Part shown: positions 1-7,959 of the stretch, piece after piece | Position numbering within the stretch: position 1 is the first letter of the stretch | Layout of the letters: every line of letters begins with the position of its first letter | Origin: Propionibacteriaceae bacterium | Lineage (GTDB): Bacteria > Actinomycetota > Actinomycetes > Propionibacteriales > Propionibacteriaceae | DNA length: 38,904 nt | Direction of reading: 5' to 3' | NCBI GenBank assembly: GCA_031271975.1 | Contig: JAISUR010000012.1 | Span: 1-38,904 of the forward strand | Notes under the pieces: model-generated | What the model saw: the letters and a program-made list of their open reading frames with translations, nothing else | The model's database searches: none | What the model was told of the DNA's origin: nothing | Made by a program: the position numbers and the translations under genes

Positions 1-1
1 G

Positions 2-2986
2 GAGGACCAGACCCTGGTGGTCCGCGAACCGGCGGTGGCGGGGGAGAAGTTCGCCTCCAAACCGGTCGATTTCCTGGTCTTGAAGCGCCCGGCCGCTCCC
101 ACGCTGATATTCGAACACAACGATTCCCGCCAGGAGTGGTGGATATCCTCCGCTACGTCGGGGTCGTACCAGTTCTACTGCCCGGATAACCCTGACCCCG
201 GGCCGGGCGACGTCGATTGGGGATCGGTGTGGGGCCATTGCCACTTCCCCGACATCACCTACATCCGCAGCAAGGCCGACCCGGCCACGCACACGCCGAA
301 CTCGTGGATACAGCGGCTCAACGATCACCCGATCGACATCGCCGACATGGATTTCGGGACGGCGGACTACGGTTACCCCGCTCCCGAAATGCAGAAAGTG
401 GTCATCCGGGACAACAACTACTACGCCCAACAAAACCAGTTGACCGACTGGCACACCAGCATCGAACTTGCCGACGTCACCAAGGACGGCAAGGCGTTCG
501 CGGGCGAGGCGTTCTACCTGGGGGCCACCACCGCGGCGGAACTGCCGGCGTTGACCACCGGCCAGACCACCGACGCCCAATACGAGGTCGGCGTGAAGGC
601 CGGGCTGACGCCGGGCATCTACCAGGCCAACCTGGTGCTGCACTTCGACGACGGCTTCGACACCACCAGCCCCGGCACCGACGACACGGCGCTGGGCTCG
701 CTGACCTTCGTGGTGACCGGCAAGACGGAGTGGAGCTTCGGCAACCTGAGTGACGCCGTGAGCTTGACCCACGACGGCGCCGGCCTGTCGATCAAGGCGA
801 CCTCCGGCCTGCCTGCCGACGGCGTCGCGGAATACTCGCGCGACCTGGTCACCTGGCACGATCCGCAGGCTGAGCTCGGCTCCGATAGCTGGGACGAAGA
901 ACTGGGTTGGGCCCAGGCATACACGTTCTACGTGCGCGTTGCCGGCGACGACTTGCACAACACCAGTGCGCCGCAACTGCTGGAGGAGAAGGTCTACACC
1001 GCGTTTCAAGCGCCCACCTGGGCGGAGACGCTGCGCGTCAACTATGCCGCCGAGACCATCGAGTTCGTGCGCGGCGTGCGCGCCGCCGACTACGCGGTGA
1101 CGGCAGCGGGCGAGGACATCGCGGCTAACGGCTCACTTTCGGCGTTTGCCGATGCCGGAGGCGGCGACATCGTGGTGCGGCGGGCCGGGGCCGCTGACAT
1201 CCACGACGGGCCGGCCACCTCGGCGCCGAGCACGCTGGCAGTCGCTGGCCGTCCGGCTCCTCCCGGCCCGGGTGACGTGGACACCGCCAACTCCGAGAGC
1301 AACCTCAAAGCGACGGGGAGGATCACCGAGGTGAGCGGCAAGGCCTTTGAGTACCGCGCGAAGGGCTCCGATGACCTGTGGAAATATGTCGGCGACGGAG
1401 AGGCGACCGATGTCGCCAACGGTGAATATGAGGTGCGCTACCCGGCCACGGAAACATCGTTCGGGTCTGCCGCGTTGGACGTTCAAGTGGGCGCTGACCA
1501 GATGATCCAGGGCAAGCTGCTGAAGCTGTTCGGCGCGGACGTCACGCCAAGCGAGGGCGACGGCGCCCAGGGCACCGAGTACGTGGTGTCCGCCTACGTT
1601 GAGACGTCGACGTTGGCCGTGACCAACGCGGACTTGCTGGTCACCGAGGGCGCGACCGCGGACTCGCTGAATGCCAGCTTGGCTCCCGGCGCGGAAACCG
1701 CGGTCGATGTCACTGTGCGTGCCGGCGTTGTGCTGACCTATTACAAGCTGAAGATCTGGCGCCACGCACAGACAGCGGAATTGCAGACGTTGCTCGCCAA
1801 CATCCGCGCGCTGGAAACCCATGACATCTTCAAGGGTTACACCGCCGACTCCGTTCACGCCTTGGGCCTGGTCATGGACGCCTGCGACACCGTTGTGGCG
1901 GACCAGTACGCCACCCAAGACGCCGTGGACGCCAAGCTGGTGGCGCTGACGACAGCAGTCGCGGACTTGGAGCCGCTGACGCCGGTCGTCTCTCCCGCAG
2001 AGGATGAACTTGCCGCCGTGCGGGACCTGGTCGACTTCGCCACCGGCCTGAACTCCGCGTCGTACACCAATGAGTCGTTCATCGCGCTGCTGGAGAAGGT
2101 CGCGGCGGCAGAGGCGCTGCTAGCCGAAGGGTCGCCTGGTTCGGACGAGTTGGCCCAGGCCAAAGACGAACTGCTGAACGCCTTGGTGCACCTGCGCTAC
2201 CACTACACCGAACAGGTCGCCACGCAGGTGACATCGGTGGTGGTGAAAAGGAAGAAGACCTTCCAAATCGGCGGCCTGGCCTATCTGACCTCGGGCAAGA
2301 CCGAAGACTTGGATTACGAATCCTCCGACCCGGCCGTGGCCACCGTCAACGCGTCCGGCAAAGTGACCGGCAAAGCCACGGGAACCGCCACGATAACCGC
2401 TTCGTCCAAGACGCCCGGCGTGGACGGCAATCCGGTGACTGCCACCGTGGCAGTGCAGGTGGTCAGCAAGCCGCCGTCGGTGAAGAAGGTTTCGGCTGAC
2501 GCGCCGAAGGAGTTGGCTCCGGCCCAGCAGGTATGGCTGCACGCCAGTTGGTCGAAGGCCAGCGCCGCGCCAGGCAAGGTGACGTTCGCGACGTCCAACA
2601 AGAAGATCGTCACCGTGGATAAGACTGGCAAGGTGACCGCTGTGGGCTCCGGGACGGTCAAGATCAAGGTCAAAGCCGGTTCCAAGTCGAAGACATACTC
2701 CATCCGTGTCGCCAAGTTGAACAGCGTGCGGCCCACCATTACCGGCCAGAAGAGCGTCGGGTCGCTCCTGACGGCCGTCCCCGGTGTGTGGGGTCCAGGC
2801 GCTGTGACGCTGAGCTACCAGTGGCTGCGCTCCGGCAAGGCCATCGCGGGAGCCACGCAGGACACCTACCTGCTGCAGCCGGAGGATGTGGGCAAGAAGA
2901 TCCAAGTAAAGGTGACCGGCTCCAAGGACGGCTATCCAAGCCTCTCGGCTACGTCGAAGCAGTACGTCAAGGCGACGCGGGGCTAA
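2..2986 (+). CDS. Large surface/secreted protein with FIVAR and Ig-like modules (5' end outside window)
   Basis: The reading frame is open to the left edge, so this is a partial gene; 994 residues are visible. The first ~580 residues are beta-rich and I do not recognise a catalytic domain. Residues ~590-658 and ~665-735 resemble FIVAR modules (helical, with TADS and TQDAVDAKL). Two bacterial Ig-like group 2 (Big_2) modules follow at ~743-820 and ~828-900, with the typical SSDPAVATVNASGKVTG and TSNKKIVTVDKTGKVTA strings. The last ~90 residues form another Ig-like module with YQWLRSGKAIAGAT, a string also found in all three RCC1-like proteins of this window. No LPXTG motif or C-terminal membrane anchor is visible. 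The N-terminal export signal would lie outside the window. A role in adhesion or the cell surface is inferred from the module types only. The stop overlaps that of the convergent thioesterase gene. Confidence 0.8.
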   Translation, partial: EDQTLVVREPAVAGEKFASKPVDFLVLKRPAAPTLIFEHNDSRQEWWISSATSGSYQFYCPDNPDPGPGDVDWGSVWGHCHFPDITYIRSKADPATHTPNSWIQRLNDHPIDIADMDFGTADYGYPAPEMQKVVIRDNNYYAQQNQLTDWHTSIELADVTKDGKAFAGEAFYLGATTAAELPALTTGQTTDAQYEVGVKAGLTPGIYQANLVLHFDDGFDTTSPGTDDTALGSLTFVVTGKTEWSFGNLSDAVSLTHDGAGLSIKATSGLPADGVAEYSRDLVTWHDPQAELGSDSWDEELGWAQAYTFYVRVAGDDLHNTSAPQLLEEKVYTAFQAPTWAETLRVNYAAETIEFVRGVRAADYAVTAAGEDIAANGSLSAFADAGGGDIVVRRAGAADIHDGPATSAPSTLAVAGRPAPPGPGDVDTANSESNLKATGRITEVSGKAFEYRAKGSDDLWKYVGDGEATDVANGEYEVRYPATETSFGSAALDVQVGADQMIQGKLLKLFGADVTPSEGDGAQGTEYVVSAYVETSTLAVTNADLLVTEGATADSLNASLAPGAETAVDVTVRAGVVLTYYKLKIWRHAQTAELQTLLANIRALETHDIFKGYTADSVHALGLVMDACDTVVADQYATQDAVDAKLVALTTAVADLEPLTPVVSPAEDELAAVRDLVDFATGLNSASYTNESFIALLEKVAAAEALLAEGSPGSDELAQAKDELLNALVHLRYHYTEQVATQVTSVVVKRKKTFQIGGLAYLTSGKTEDLDYESSDPAVATVNASGKVTGKATGTATITASSKTPGVDGNPVTATVAVQVVSKPPSVKKVSADAPKELAPAQQVWLHASWSKASAAPGKVTFATSNKKIVTVDKTGKVTAVGSGTVKIKVKAGSKSKTYSIRVAKLNSVRPTITGQKSVGSLLTAVPGVWGPGAVTLSYQWLRSGKAIAGATQDTYLLQPEDVGKKIQVKVTGSKDGYPSLSATSKQYVKATRG

Positions 2987-3399
2987 GCCGGGTCGATCGT
3001 GAAGCCGTTGCCCGTCATCGTGGCTATGAGCTTGCCCTGATCGTCGGTGACGTCGATGCGGAACACGCACGTCCGCTTGCCGCCGCTAACCTGCCGCGCC
3101 TCGGCGTAAAGCACCGTCCCGGGCCGACCGGGCGAACTGTAGGAAATGGAAGCGGACTGGCTGACGGTCAGCCTGCCGTCCGCCGCCGCGAGATGCGCGT
3201 AGTTGCAGGCCACCGCGAACGCCGAATCCGCCAGGGTGTAAATCGCGCCGCCTTGCACCGCACCGCCGGCGTTGAGGTGCTCCGGGCCAGCCTGGAGGCT
3301 GCATCGGCACCATCCGGGCCCGGCATCCTCGATGACCACCCCGGTTGACGTTAGATACTTGTCGGCCGAGAAGAAGCTGCGGAGGTCGTCGAGTTCCAT
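2983..3399 (-). CDS. PaaI-type hotdog-fold thioesterase
   Basis: 138 residues, full length for a single-domain hotdog thioesterase. Seen: HLNAGGAVQGGAIYTLADSA, the substrate-site helix region of the PaaI/YbgC-like families (usually N-G.-.HGG-.---.D), then a typical beta-sheet half ending in GKLIATMTGNGF. Family members hydrolyse acyl-CoA thioesters, often phenylacetyl- or other aryl/acyl-CoAs, in the cytoplasm; the substrate cannot be told here. The helix has QGG where many relatives have HGG. The ATG start lies six bases after a TAGAGT box, so the mRNA may be leaderless; no Shine-Dalgarno is present. The stop (TAG) overlaps the stop of the convergent surface-protein gene by 3 bases. Confidence 0.85.
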   Translation of the reverse strand: MELDDLRSFFSADKYLTSTGVVIEDAGPGWCRCSLQAGPEHLNAGGAVQGGAIYTLADSAFAVACNYAHLAAADGRLTVSQSASISYSSPGRPGTVLYAEARQVSGGKRTCVFRIDVTDDQGKLIATMTGNGFTIDPA

Positions 3400-3405
3400 G
3401 GCGCA

Positions 3406-3411
3406 ACTCTA
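3406..3411 (-). promoter_or_regulatory. Putative -10 box of leaderless thioesterase mRNA
   Basis: TAGAGT on the minus strand followed by exactly six bases and then the ATG at 3399. The spacing places the transcription start at or next to the start codon. No convincing -35 box is seen. Confidence 0.4.
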
Positions 3412-3442
3412 CTGGGCGCCCCGCCCCCGGCCCACAGGCAAT

Positions 3443-3562
3443 CGGACTTCGTCCGGAGATCCCGGACCCCACCCCACAAAGTTCTTCGATACTTTGTGGG
3501 GACCCCGGACCCCACCCCACAAAGTTCGTCGATACTTTGTGGGGACCCCGGAACGAGTCCGG
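3443..3562. repeat. Family 1 hairpin interrupted by two tandem family 2 hairpins
   Basis: Family 1 parts: the CGGAC-TTC-GTCCG hairpin (3443-3455) followed by a half-stem GATCCCGGA, and on the far side CCGGA-ACGAG-TCCGG (3548-3562) followed by ATGACG. Between them lie two 30-bp family 2 palindromes at 3472-3501 and 3515-3544. Each has an 11-bp stem CCCCACAAAGT/ACTTTGTGGGG and an 8-base loop (TCTTCGAT or TCGTCGAT). The tandem period is 43 bp. Confidence 0.85.
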
Positions 3563-3581
3563 ATGACGCGGAGGGGTAGGG

Positions 3582-3634
3582 GTGCCCTTGCGGGCACACG
3601 GACTTCGTCCGAGATCCCGGAACGAGTCCGGGAT
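3582..3634. repeat. Family 1 composite repeat, three hairpins
   Basis: Hairpin 1: GTGCCC-TTGC-GGGCAC (3582-3597). Hairpin 2: CGGAC-TTC-GTCCG (3599-3611). Hairpin 3: ATCCCGGA-ACGAG-TCCGGGAT (3614-3634), followed by GACG. The same order of three hairpins occurs at 19034-19089 with different but still complementary stem bases. Confidence 0.85.
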
Positions 3635-3720
3635 GACGCGAGGGGCGCACGGGGTGATCCCTCACTGGCGTCGTTCACGGCATCAATCTGGGGATGACGC
3701 GAGGGGCGCACGGGGTGATC
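3630..3720 (+). repeat. 30-bp exact direct repeat, two copies
   Basis: Positions 3630-3659 and 3691-3720 are identical (beginning GGGATGACGCGAGGGGCGCA) and are separated by 31 bp. The first copy starts inside the 3' arm of the family 1 hairpin 3, so this is probably the flank of a repeat unit duplicated once. Confidence 0.85.
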
Positions 3721-3767
3721 TGTAGCCAGATTGTTAACTAAAGCGCGGTTCTGGGTGCAACGCCCGC

Positions 3768-3776
3768 TGGTAAGCT
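3768..3776 (+). promoter_or_regulatory. Putative extended -10 promoter of livJ
   Basis: TGG-TAAGCT forms an extended -10 (TG-N-TANNNT). A weak TTCTGG lies 16 bases upstream as a possible -35. The livJ ATG is 61 bases downstream, leaving room for a leader with the AAAGGA Shine-Dalgarno. Confidence 0.35.
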
Positions 3777-3837
3777 CTTCGGGCAAGCAGACGGCGACAT
3801 AACCGCTAGTCCTCCGTTTGAAAAGGAATCACAACTC

Positions 3838-5013
3838 ATGAAGAAGTCCATCATTGGCCTTTTGGCCGCCACCGTGTTGGCCGGGTTCACTGGCTGTGCC
3901 AGCGGCTCGCCCGCGCCCACGGCCCAGGAAGGCACCTCGGGCGGCGACGCTCCCCAGGCAGCGTTCAAGGTTGGGGCGACTGGCCCGCTCACCGGCCCGG
4001 CTGCGCTCTACGGCACGGCCGCCCGCAACGGCGCGCAGATCGCCGTCGACGAGATCAACGCGCTCGGCGGGATCCAGCTCGAACTCAACTACCAAGACGA
4101 CGAACACGACGCCGAAAAGGCCGTCAACGCGTACAACACCCTGAAGGACTGGGGCATGCAGGTTTCGCTGGGCTCGGTCACCAGCACCCCGGCGCTCGCC
4201 GTCAGCACCGAAAGCTACGCGGATCACATCTTCTCGCTCACCCCGTCGGCTTCTTCGACGTCGGTGACCGACGGCAAGGACAACTATTTCCAGATGTGCT
4301 TCGCCGATCCCAACCAGGGCTCGGCATCCGCGCAGTACATCTTCGATCAGAAGCTGGGCACGCAGATCGCCGTCATCTACAAGAACGACGACGTGTATTC
4401 GAAGGGCATCTTCGACACGTTCAAGTCCAAGGCCACCGAGCTCGGCCTGAGCATCGTCTCCGAGACGACTTTCACAGAAGATAGCCAGCAGGACTTCTCC
4501 GTGCAGCTCGCCGCTGCCAAGGACGCCGGCGCCGACCTGGTGTTCCTGCCGATCTACTACACACCCGCCGCGCTGATCTTCACGCAGGCCAAGTCCATCG
4601 ACTACGCGCCCAAGTTCTTCGGCGTGGACGGCATGGACGGCATCTTGGACGTGGAGAACTTCGACAAGTCTTTGGCTGAAGGCGTCATGTTGCTCACCCC
4701 GTTCAACGCGGACGCGAGCGACGCGAAGACGACGGCTTTCGTGGAGAAGTACAAGGCGGCTTACGGTGACACGCCGAACCAATTCGCGGCAGACGGCTAC
4801 GACTGCATTTATGCCATCTACCAGGCCCTGACGTCCGGTGGTGCGACGGCAGACATGACGGCTGAGCAACTCAACACCATCCTGATCGCCCAGTTCACGT
4901 CGATGACGTTCGACGGCTTGACCGGCGACGCGATGACGTGGGGCACCAACGGCCAGGTGACCAAGCAGCCCAAGGGCATGGTCATCAAAGACGGCGCTTA
5001 CGTCGGTATGTAA
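3838..5013 (+). CDS. livJ: Branched-chain amino acid type ABC transporter, substrate-binding lipoprotein
   Basis: 391 residues. It begins with a lipoprotein signal peptide (MKKSIIGLLAATVLAGFTGC; lipid-modified Cys at residue 20), so the mature protein should be tethered outside the membrane. It continues as a type I periplasmic-binding fold: FKVGATGPLTGPAALYGTAA near the start, NALGGIQLELNYQDDEHD, and VIYKNDDVYSKG at the second lobe. This is the LivJ/LivK family, which binds Leu/Ile/Val; related members bind other amino acids or amides, so specificity is an inference. The ATG has an AAAGGA about 10 bases upstream. It is the first gene of a five-gene importer operon and is separated from livH by a strong hairpin. 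Confidence 0.9.
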   Translation: MKKSIIGLLAATVLAGFTGCASGSPAPTAQEGTSGGDAPQAAFKVGATGPLTGPAALYGTAARNGAQIAVDEINALGGIQLELNYQDDEHDAEKAVNAYNTLKDWGMQVSLGSVTSTPALAVSTESYADHIFSLTPSASSTSVTDGKDNYFQMCFADPNQGSASAQYIFDQKLGTQIAVIYKNDDVYSKGIFDTFKSKATELGLSIVSETTFTEDSQQDFSVQLAAAKDAGADLVFLPIYYTPAALIFTQAKSIDYAPKFFGVDGMDGILDVENFDKSLAEGVMLLTPFNADASDAKTTAFVEKYKAAYGDTPNQFAADGYDCIYAIYQALTSGGATADMTAEQLNTILIAQFTSMTFDGLTGDAMTWGTNGQVTKQPKGMVIKDGAYVGM

Positions 5014-5030
5014 CAGTTAGCTACTTCCTG

Positions 5031-5066
5031 AGGGGAGGGTCGCTCTGGAATGGGCGGCTCTCCCCT
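5031..5066 (+). terminator. Strong intercistronic hairpin between livJ and livH
   Basis: The arms 5031-5045 (AGGGGAGGGTCGCTC) and 5052-5066 (GGGCGGCTCTCCCCT) pair over 15 positions with a few G-U pairs and a 6-base loop, followed by TT. The short U-tract suggests partial termination or a 3'-end stabiliser for livJ rather than full termination. Binding-protein genes are commonly expressed above their permease genes by such hairpins. Confidence 0.6.
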
Positions 5067-5088
5067 TTGGCGTTATAGGATTCTCGAC

Positions 5089-5967
5089 ATGCTCTTTTGG
5101 TCACACCTAATCAGCGGCGTAAGCCTGGGGAGCATCTATGCCATCATCGCCTTGGGCTACACCATGGTCTACGGCATCGCCAAGATGCTGAACTTCGCCC
5201 ATGGCGACGTGATCATGGTCGGCGGCTATGTGTGCTTCTTCGCGGTTACCTCGTTTGGATTGCCGGCCCCCGTGGGCATCGGGTTGGCCATGCTGGTCTG
5301 CACGCTGCTGGGTGTCACGATCGAAAGGCTGGCCTACCGCCCATTGCGGCAAGCCTCCGCTTTGGCTGTGCTGATCACAGCGATCGGCGTCAGCTATTTC
5401 TTGCAGAATTCCGCCCTGTTGCTGTGGTCCTCGAACGTGAAATCGTTCCCGGCGATAATCGGCGACGCCTCTTGGAAGATCAATGACGACCTTTCCGTTT
5501 CGGCGACGACGATGGTGACGATCGGAAGCTGCATCGTCATCATGGCAGGGCTCACCTGGTTCACTAGCAAGACCAAAATGGGCAAGGCTATGCGGGCATC
5601 GTCCGAAGACAAAGGCGCGGCGCAATTGGTGGGTATCAACATCAACGCCACCATCTCCGTGGTCTTCGCGATCGGCTCCGCGCTGGCAGCCGTGGCCGGC
5701 ATCCTGCTGTGCTCGGCATACCCCAACCTCACTCCCACGACGGGCGCCATGCCCGGCATCAAAGCCTTCACCGCCGCGGTGTTCGGCGGCATCGGGTCGA
5801 TTCCGGGCGCCATGATCGGCGGCATCCTGCTGGGCGTGATCGAGATCTTCGCCAAGGCCTACATCTCCACACAGCTTTCGGACGCCATCGTCTTCCTCGT
5901 CCTCATCATCGTTCTCCTGGTCAAACCGACCGGCCTGCTGGGCAAAGTGGTGCAGGAGAAGGTATGA
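5089..5967 (+). CDS. livH: ABC transporter permease LivH
   Basis: 292 residues and strongly hydrophobic, with about eight membrane segments. Diagnostic LivH strings are ALGYTMVYGIAKMLNFAHGD near the N-terminus and FTAAVFGGIGSIPGAMIGG near the C-terminus. It forms the membrane pore with LivM. I chose the ATG at 5089 because it has an AGGA eight bases upstream and starts just before the first membrane helix. An in-frame ATG at 5050 lies in the loop of the preceding hairpin and would add 13 atypical residues. The stop overlaps the livM start (ATGA). Confidence 0.92.
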   Translation: MLFWSHLISGVSLGSIYAIIALGYTMVYGIAKMLNFAHGDVIMVGGYVCFFAVTSFGLPAPVGIGLAMLVCTLLGVTIERLAYRPLRQASALAVLITAIGVSYFLQNSALLLWSSNVKSFPAIIGDASWKINDDLSVSATTMVTIGSCIVIMAGLTWFTSKTKMGKAMRASSEDKGAAQLVGININATISVVFAIGSALAAVAGILLCSAYPNLTPTTGAMPGIKAFTAAVFGGIGSIPGAMIGGILLGVIEIFAKAYISTQLSDAIVFLVLIIVLLVKPTGLLGKVVQEKV

Positions 5968-7088
5968 AGTCGATCCTCAGCCTTGTCCGCAAGGTGTTGC
6001 AGCCGCTGGCCGACAGCCCGGTGGGAACGGCGGTGCGCAAGGTCGGCAGCCCCAATGTGCTGCCCTACGTGACGGTCATCCTCGGCTTTGTAATCGTGCA
6101 GTCGCTGCTGGCCACGGGGGGCATCTCGGCGACGCTGAGCGGTCAGTTGATCCCGATCTGCGCCTACATCGTGATGGCGGTATCTCTGAACCTCACGGTT
6201 GGCGTGCTCGGCGAGCTGTCGCTGGGCCATGCCGGCTTCATGAGCGTCGGGGCGTTTTCGGGCGTGGTGGCCTGCATGTCGCTCGACACCGCCATCGCGT
6301 CGGAGCCGTTGCGCCTGGTGGTGGGCATGGTCATCGGGGCCGTCCTCGCCGGAGTGGCCGGTTTCCTGATCGGTATCCCCGTGCTGCGGTTGCGCGGCGA
6401 CTACCTCGCCATCGTGACGCTGGCCTTCGGCGAGATCATCAAGAACATCATCAACTGCCTGGCCATTGGGCAAGATTCGGACGGGCTGCATTTCGGCTTC
6501 TTGGTCGCCGCCTCGCAGTTGGGCATCGAACCGGACGGCCGCGTGCTCGTGGACGGGCCGATGGGCATGGTCAACATTCCCCACCTGAGCAGCTTCATCG
6601 CCGGTTTCGTGCTCATCCTGGTTACGTTGTTCATTGTGCTCAATCTGGTCAACAGCCGGTCGGGGCGGGCGATCATGGCGCTGCGCGACAACCGCATCGC
6701 AGCCGAATCCGTGGGCATCCCCGTCACAAAGTACAAGCTGATGGCGTTCGTCACGTCGGCGGCGCTGGCCGGCGCGGCGGGCACGCTGTACGCGTTGAGC
6801 TTCTCGACCATCGTCGCCACCAAGTTCGGTTTCAACACTTCGATCCTGGTGCTGGTCTATGTGGTGCTGGGCGGATTGGGCAACATGACCGGCTCGATCA
6901 TCGCCGCCGCGCTGCTCACCGTGTTGCCGGAGCTACTGCGCAACTTCAACGATTACCGCATGCTGGTCTACGCCATCGTGCTGGTGCTGGTGATGCTGGC
7001 CACGAACAACGACACCTTGAAGGCGATTCCGCGCCGCATCCGGGCCCGATTCTCCGCACAGACAGCGGAGGTGAACGCCGATGCCTGA
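5964..7088 (+). CDS. livM: ABC transporter permease LivM
   Basis: 374 residues, hydrophobic. The N-terminal ~40 residues are cytoplasmic and basic, followed by multiple membrane helices. Family strings seen: LTVGVLGELSLGHAGFMSVGA, GIPVLRLRGDYLAIVTLAFG, and NRIAAESVGIPVTKYKL, the EAA-like loop that contacts the ATPases. It pairs with LivH. The ATG overlaps the livH stop by four bases. A longer reading frame extends upstream inside livH but is only an overlap frame. The 3' end overlaps livG by 8 bases. Confidence 0.93.
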   Translation: MKSILSLVRKVLQPLADSPVGTAVRKVGSPNVLPYVTVILGFVIVQSLLATGGISATLSGQLIPICAYIVMAVSLNLTVGVLGELSLGHAGFMSVGAFSGVVACMSLDTAIASEPLRLVVGMVIGAVLAGVAGFLIGIPVLRLRGDYLAIVTLAFGEIIKNIINCLAIGQDSDGLHFGFLVAASQLGIEPDGRVLVDGPMGMVNIPHLSSFIAGFVLILVTLFIVLNLVNSRSGRAIMALRDNRIAAESVGIPVTKYKLMAFVTSAALAGAAGTLYALSFSTIVATKFGFNTSILVLVYVVLGGLGNMTGSIIAAALLTVLPELLRNFNDYRMLVYAIVLVLVMLATNNDTLKAIPRRIRARFSAQTAEVNADA

Positions 7089-7959
7089 CCGCGAAACGAA
7101 ACTGGTGCCGCTGCCGGCCATGAACTTCGTGCCGGAACGCGACGCCGACAAGGCGCCCATCCTGGAGACCCGCAACCTGGGCATCGACTTCGGCGGTCTG
7201 GCGGCCGTCGACGGTTTGGACCTGGCCGTCAGCCCCACCGAAATCGCGGGCTTGATCGGGCCGAATGGCGCGGGCAAGACGACGGTGTTCAACTTGCTCA
7301 CAGCCGTCTACAAACCCACCCGGGGAACGATCTTGTTCGACGGGCACGACACGATGGGCATGACTTCGGTGCAGTTGAGCAAAGCCGGGATCGCGCGCAC
7401 CTTCCAGAACATCCGGCTCTTCTCGTCGCTGAGCGTGCTGGACAACGTCAAGTTGGGTTTGCACAACTCCATCGGCTACGGCATGTTCGCCGGGATCTTG
7501 CGGCTGCCGGCTTACTGGAAGCAGGAACGCGAAGCCAATGAACGCGCCCGCGAACTGCTGTCCATCTTCTCCATGGAACACCTGGCCTCGGACCGGGCCG
7601 GTTCGCTGCCGTACGGCGTGCAGCGGCGGCTGGAAATCATCCGCGCGCTGGCGACCAACCCCAAGCTGCTGCTCCTCGACGAGCCCGCCGCGGGCATGAA
7701 CCCGTCCGAGACCACGGAGTTGATGGAGAACATCGTCAAGGTCCGCGACACGTTCCAAATCGCGGTGCTGGTGATCGAACACGAGATGAGCTTGGTCATG
7801 GGCATCTGCGAAGGCATCTGTGTGCTGAACTTCGGCAAGACGATCGCCAAAGGCACGCCTTCCGAGATCCAGAACAACCCGAAGGTCATCGAGGCCTACC
7901 TCGGCTCATCGGCCACGAAGAAAGCCGCGAAGGAGGTGCCCGATGCTGAAGGTCGCTGA
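7081..7959 (+). CDS. livG: ABC transporter ATP-binding protein LivG
   Basis: 292 residues. Walker A is GPNGAGKT (~residues 60-67), the signature region reads LPYGVQRRLEI in place of the usual LSYGxQRRLEI, Walker B is LLLLDEPAAGM, and the switch His lies in VLVIEHEMSLV. The BCA-type C-terminal extension ends in NPKVIEAYLG, typical of LivG. It energises the LivHM permease together with LivF. An extra ~30-residue N-terminal tail precedes the first strand. The gene overlaps livM by 8 bases and livF by 17 bases, so all are translated from one mRNA. Confidence 0.93.
   Translation: MPDRETKLVPLPAMNFVPERDADKAPILETRNLGIDFGGLAAVDGLDLAVSPTEIAGLIGPNGAGKTTVFNLLTAVYKPTRGTILFDGHDTMGMTSVQLSKAGIARTFQNIRLFSSLSVLDNVKLGLHNSIGYGMFAGILRLPAYWKQEREANERARELLSIFSMEHLASDRAGSLPYGVQRRLEIIRALATNPKLLLLDEPAAGMNPSETTELMENIVKVRDTFQIAVLVIEHEMSLVMGICEGICVLNFGKTIAKGTPSEIQNNPKVIEAYLGSSATKKAAKEVPDAEGR

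Larger units (their letters stand above)
3400..3837. other. Divergent intergenic spacer filled with hairpin repeats
   Basis: This 438-bp stretch has no credible gene. Short ORFs in it read through palindromes and differ in every frame. From left to right it holds the thioesterase -10 box, a family 1 hairpin split by two tandem family 2 hairpins (3443-3562), a full three-hairpin family 1 element (3582-3634), a 30-bp exact direct repeat (3630-3659 and 3691-3720), and the livJ promoter region (3768 onward). Confidence 0.75.

Noticed and set aside
2120-3070. Minus-strand open frame opposite the surface protein end
   Set aside because: It shadows the Ig-like coding region and runs into the thioesterase gene; composition is typical of an antisense frame.
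3472-3544. Possible minimal CRISPR array
   Set aside because: Only two units, each a perfect palindrome, with a 13-base gap rather than a spacer-length sequence, and no cas genes nearby.
5050-5088. Upstream ATG start for livH
   Set aside because: It lies in the hairpin and adds 13 residues not expected before the first LivH helix; the ATG at 5089 has a well-spaced AGGA.
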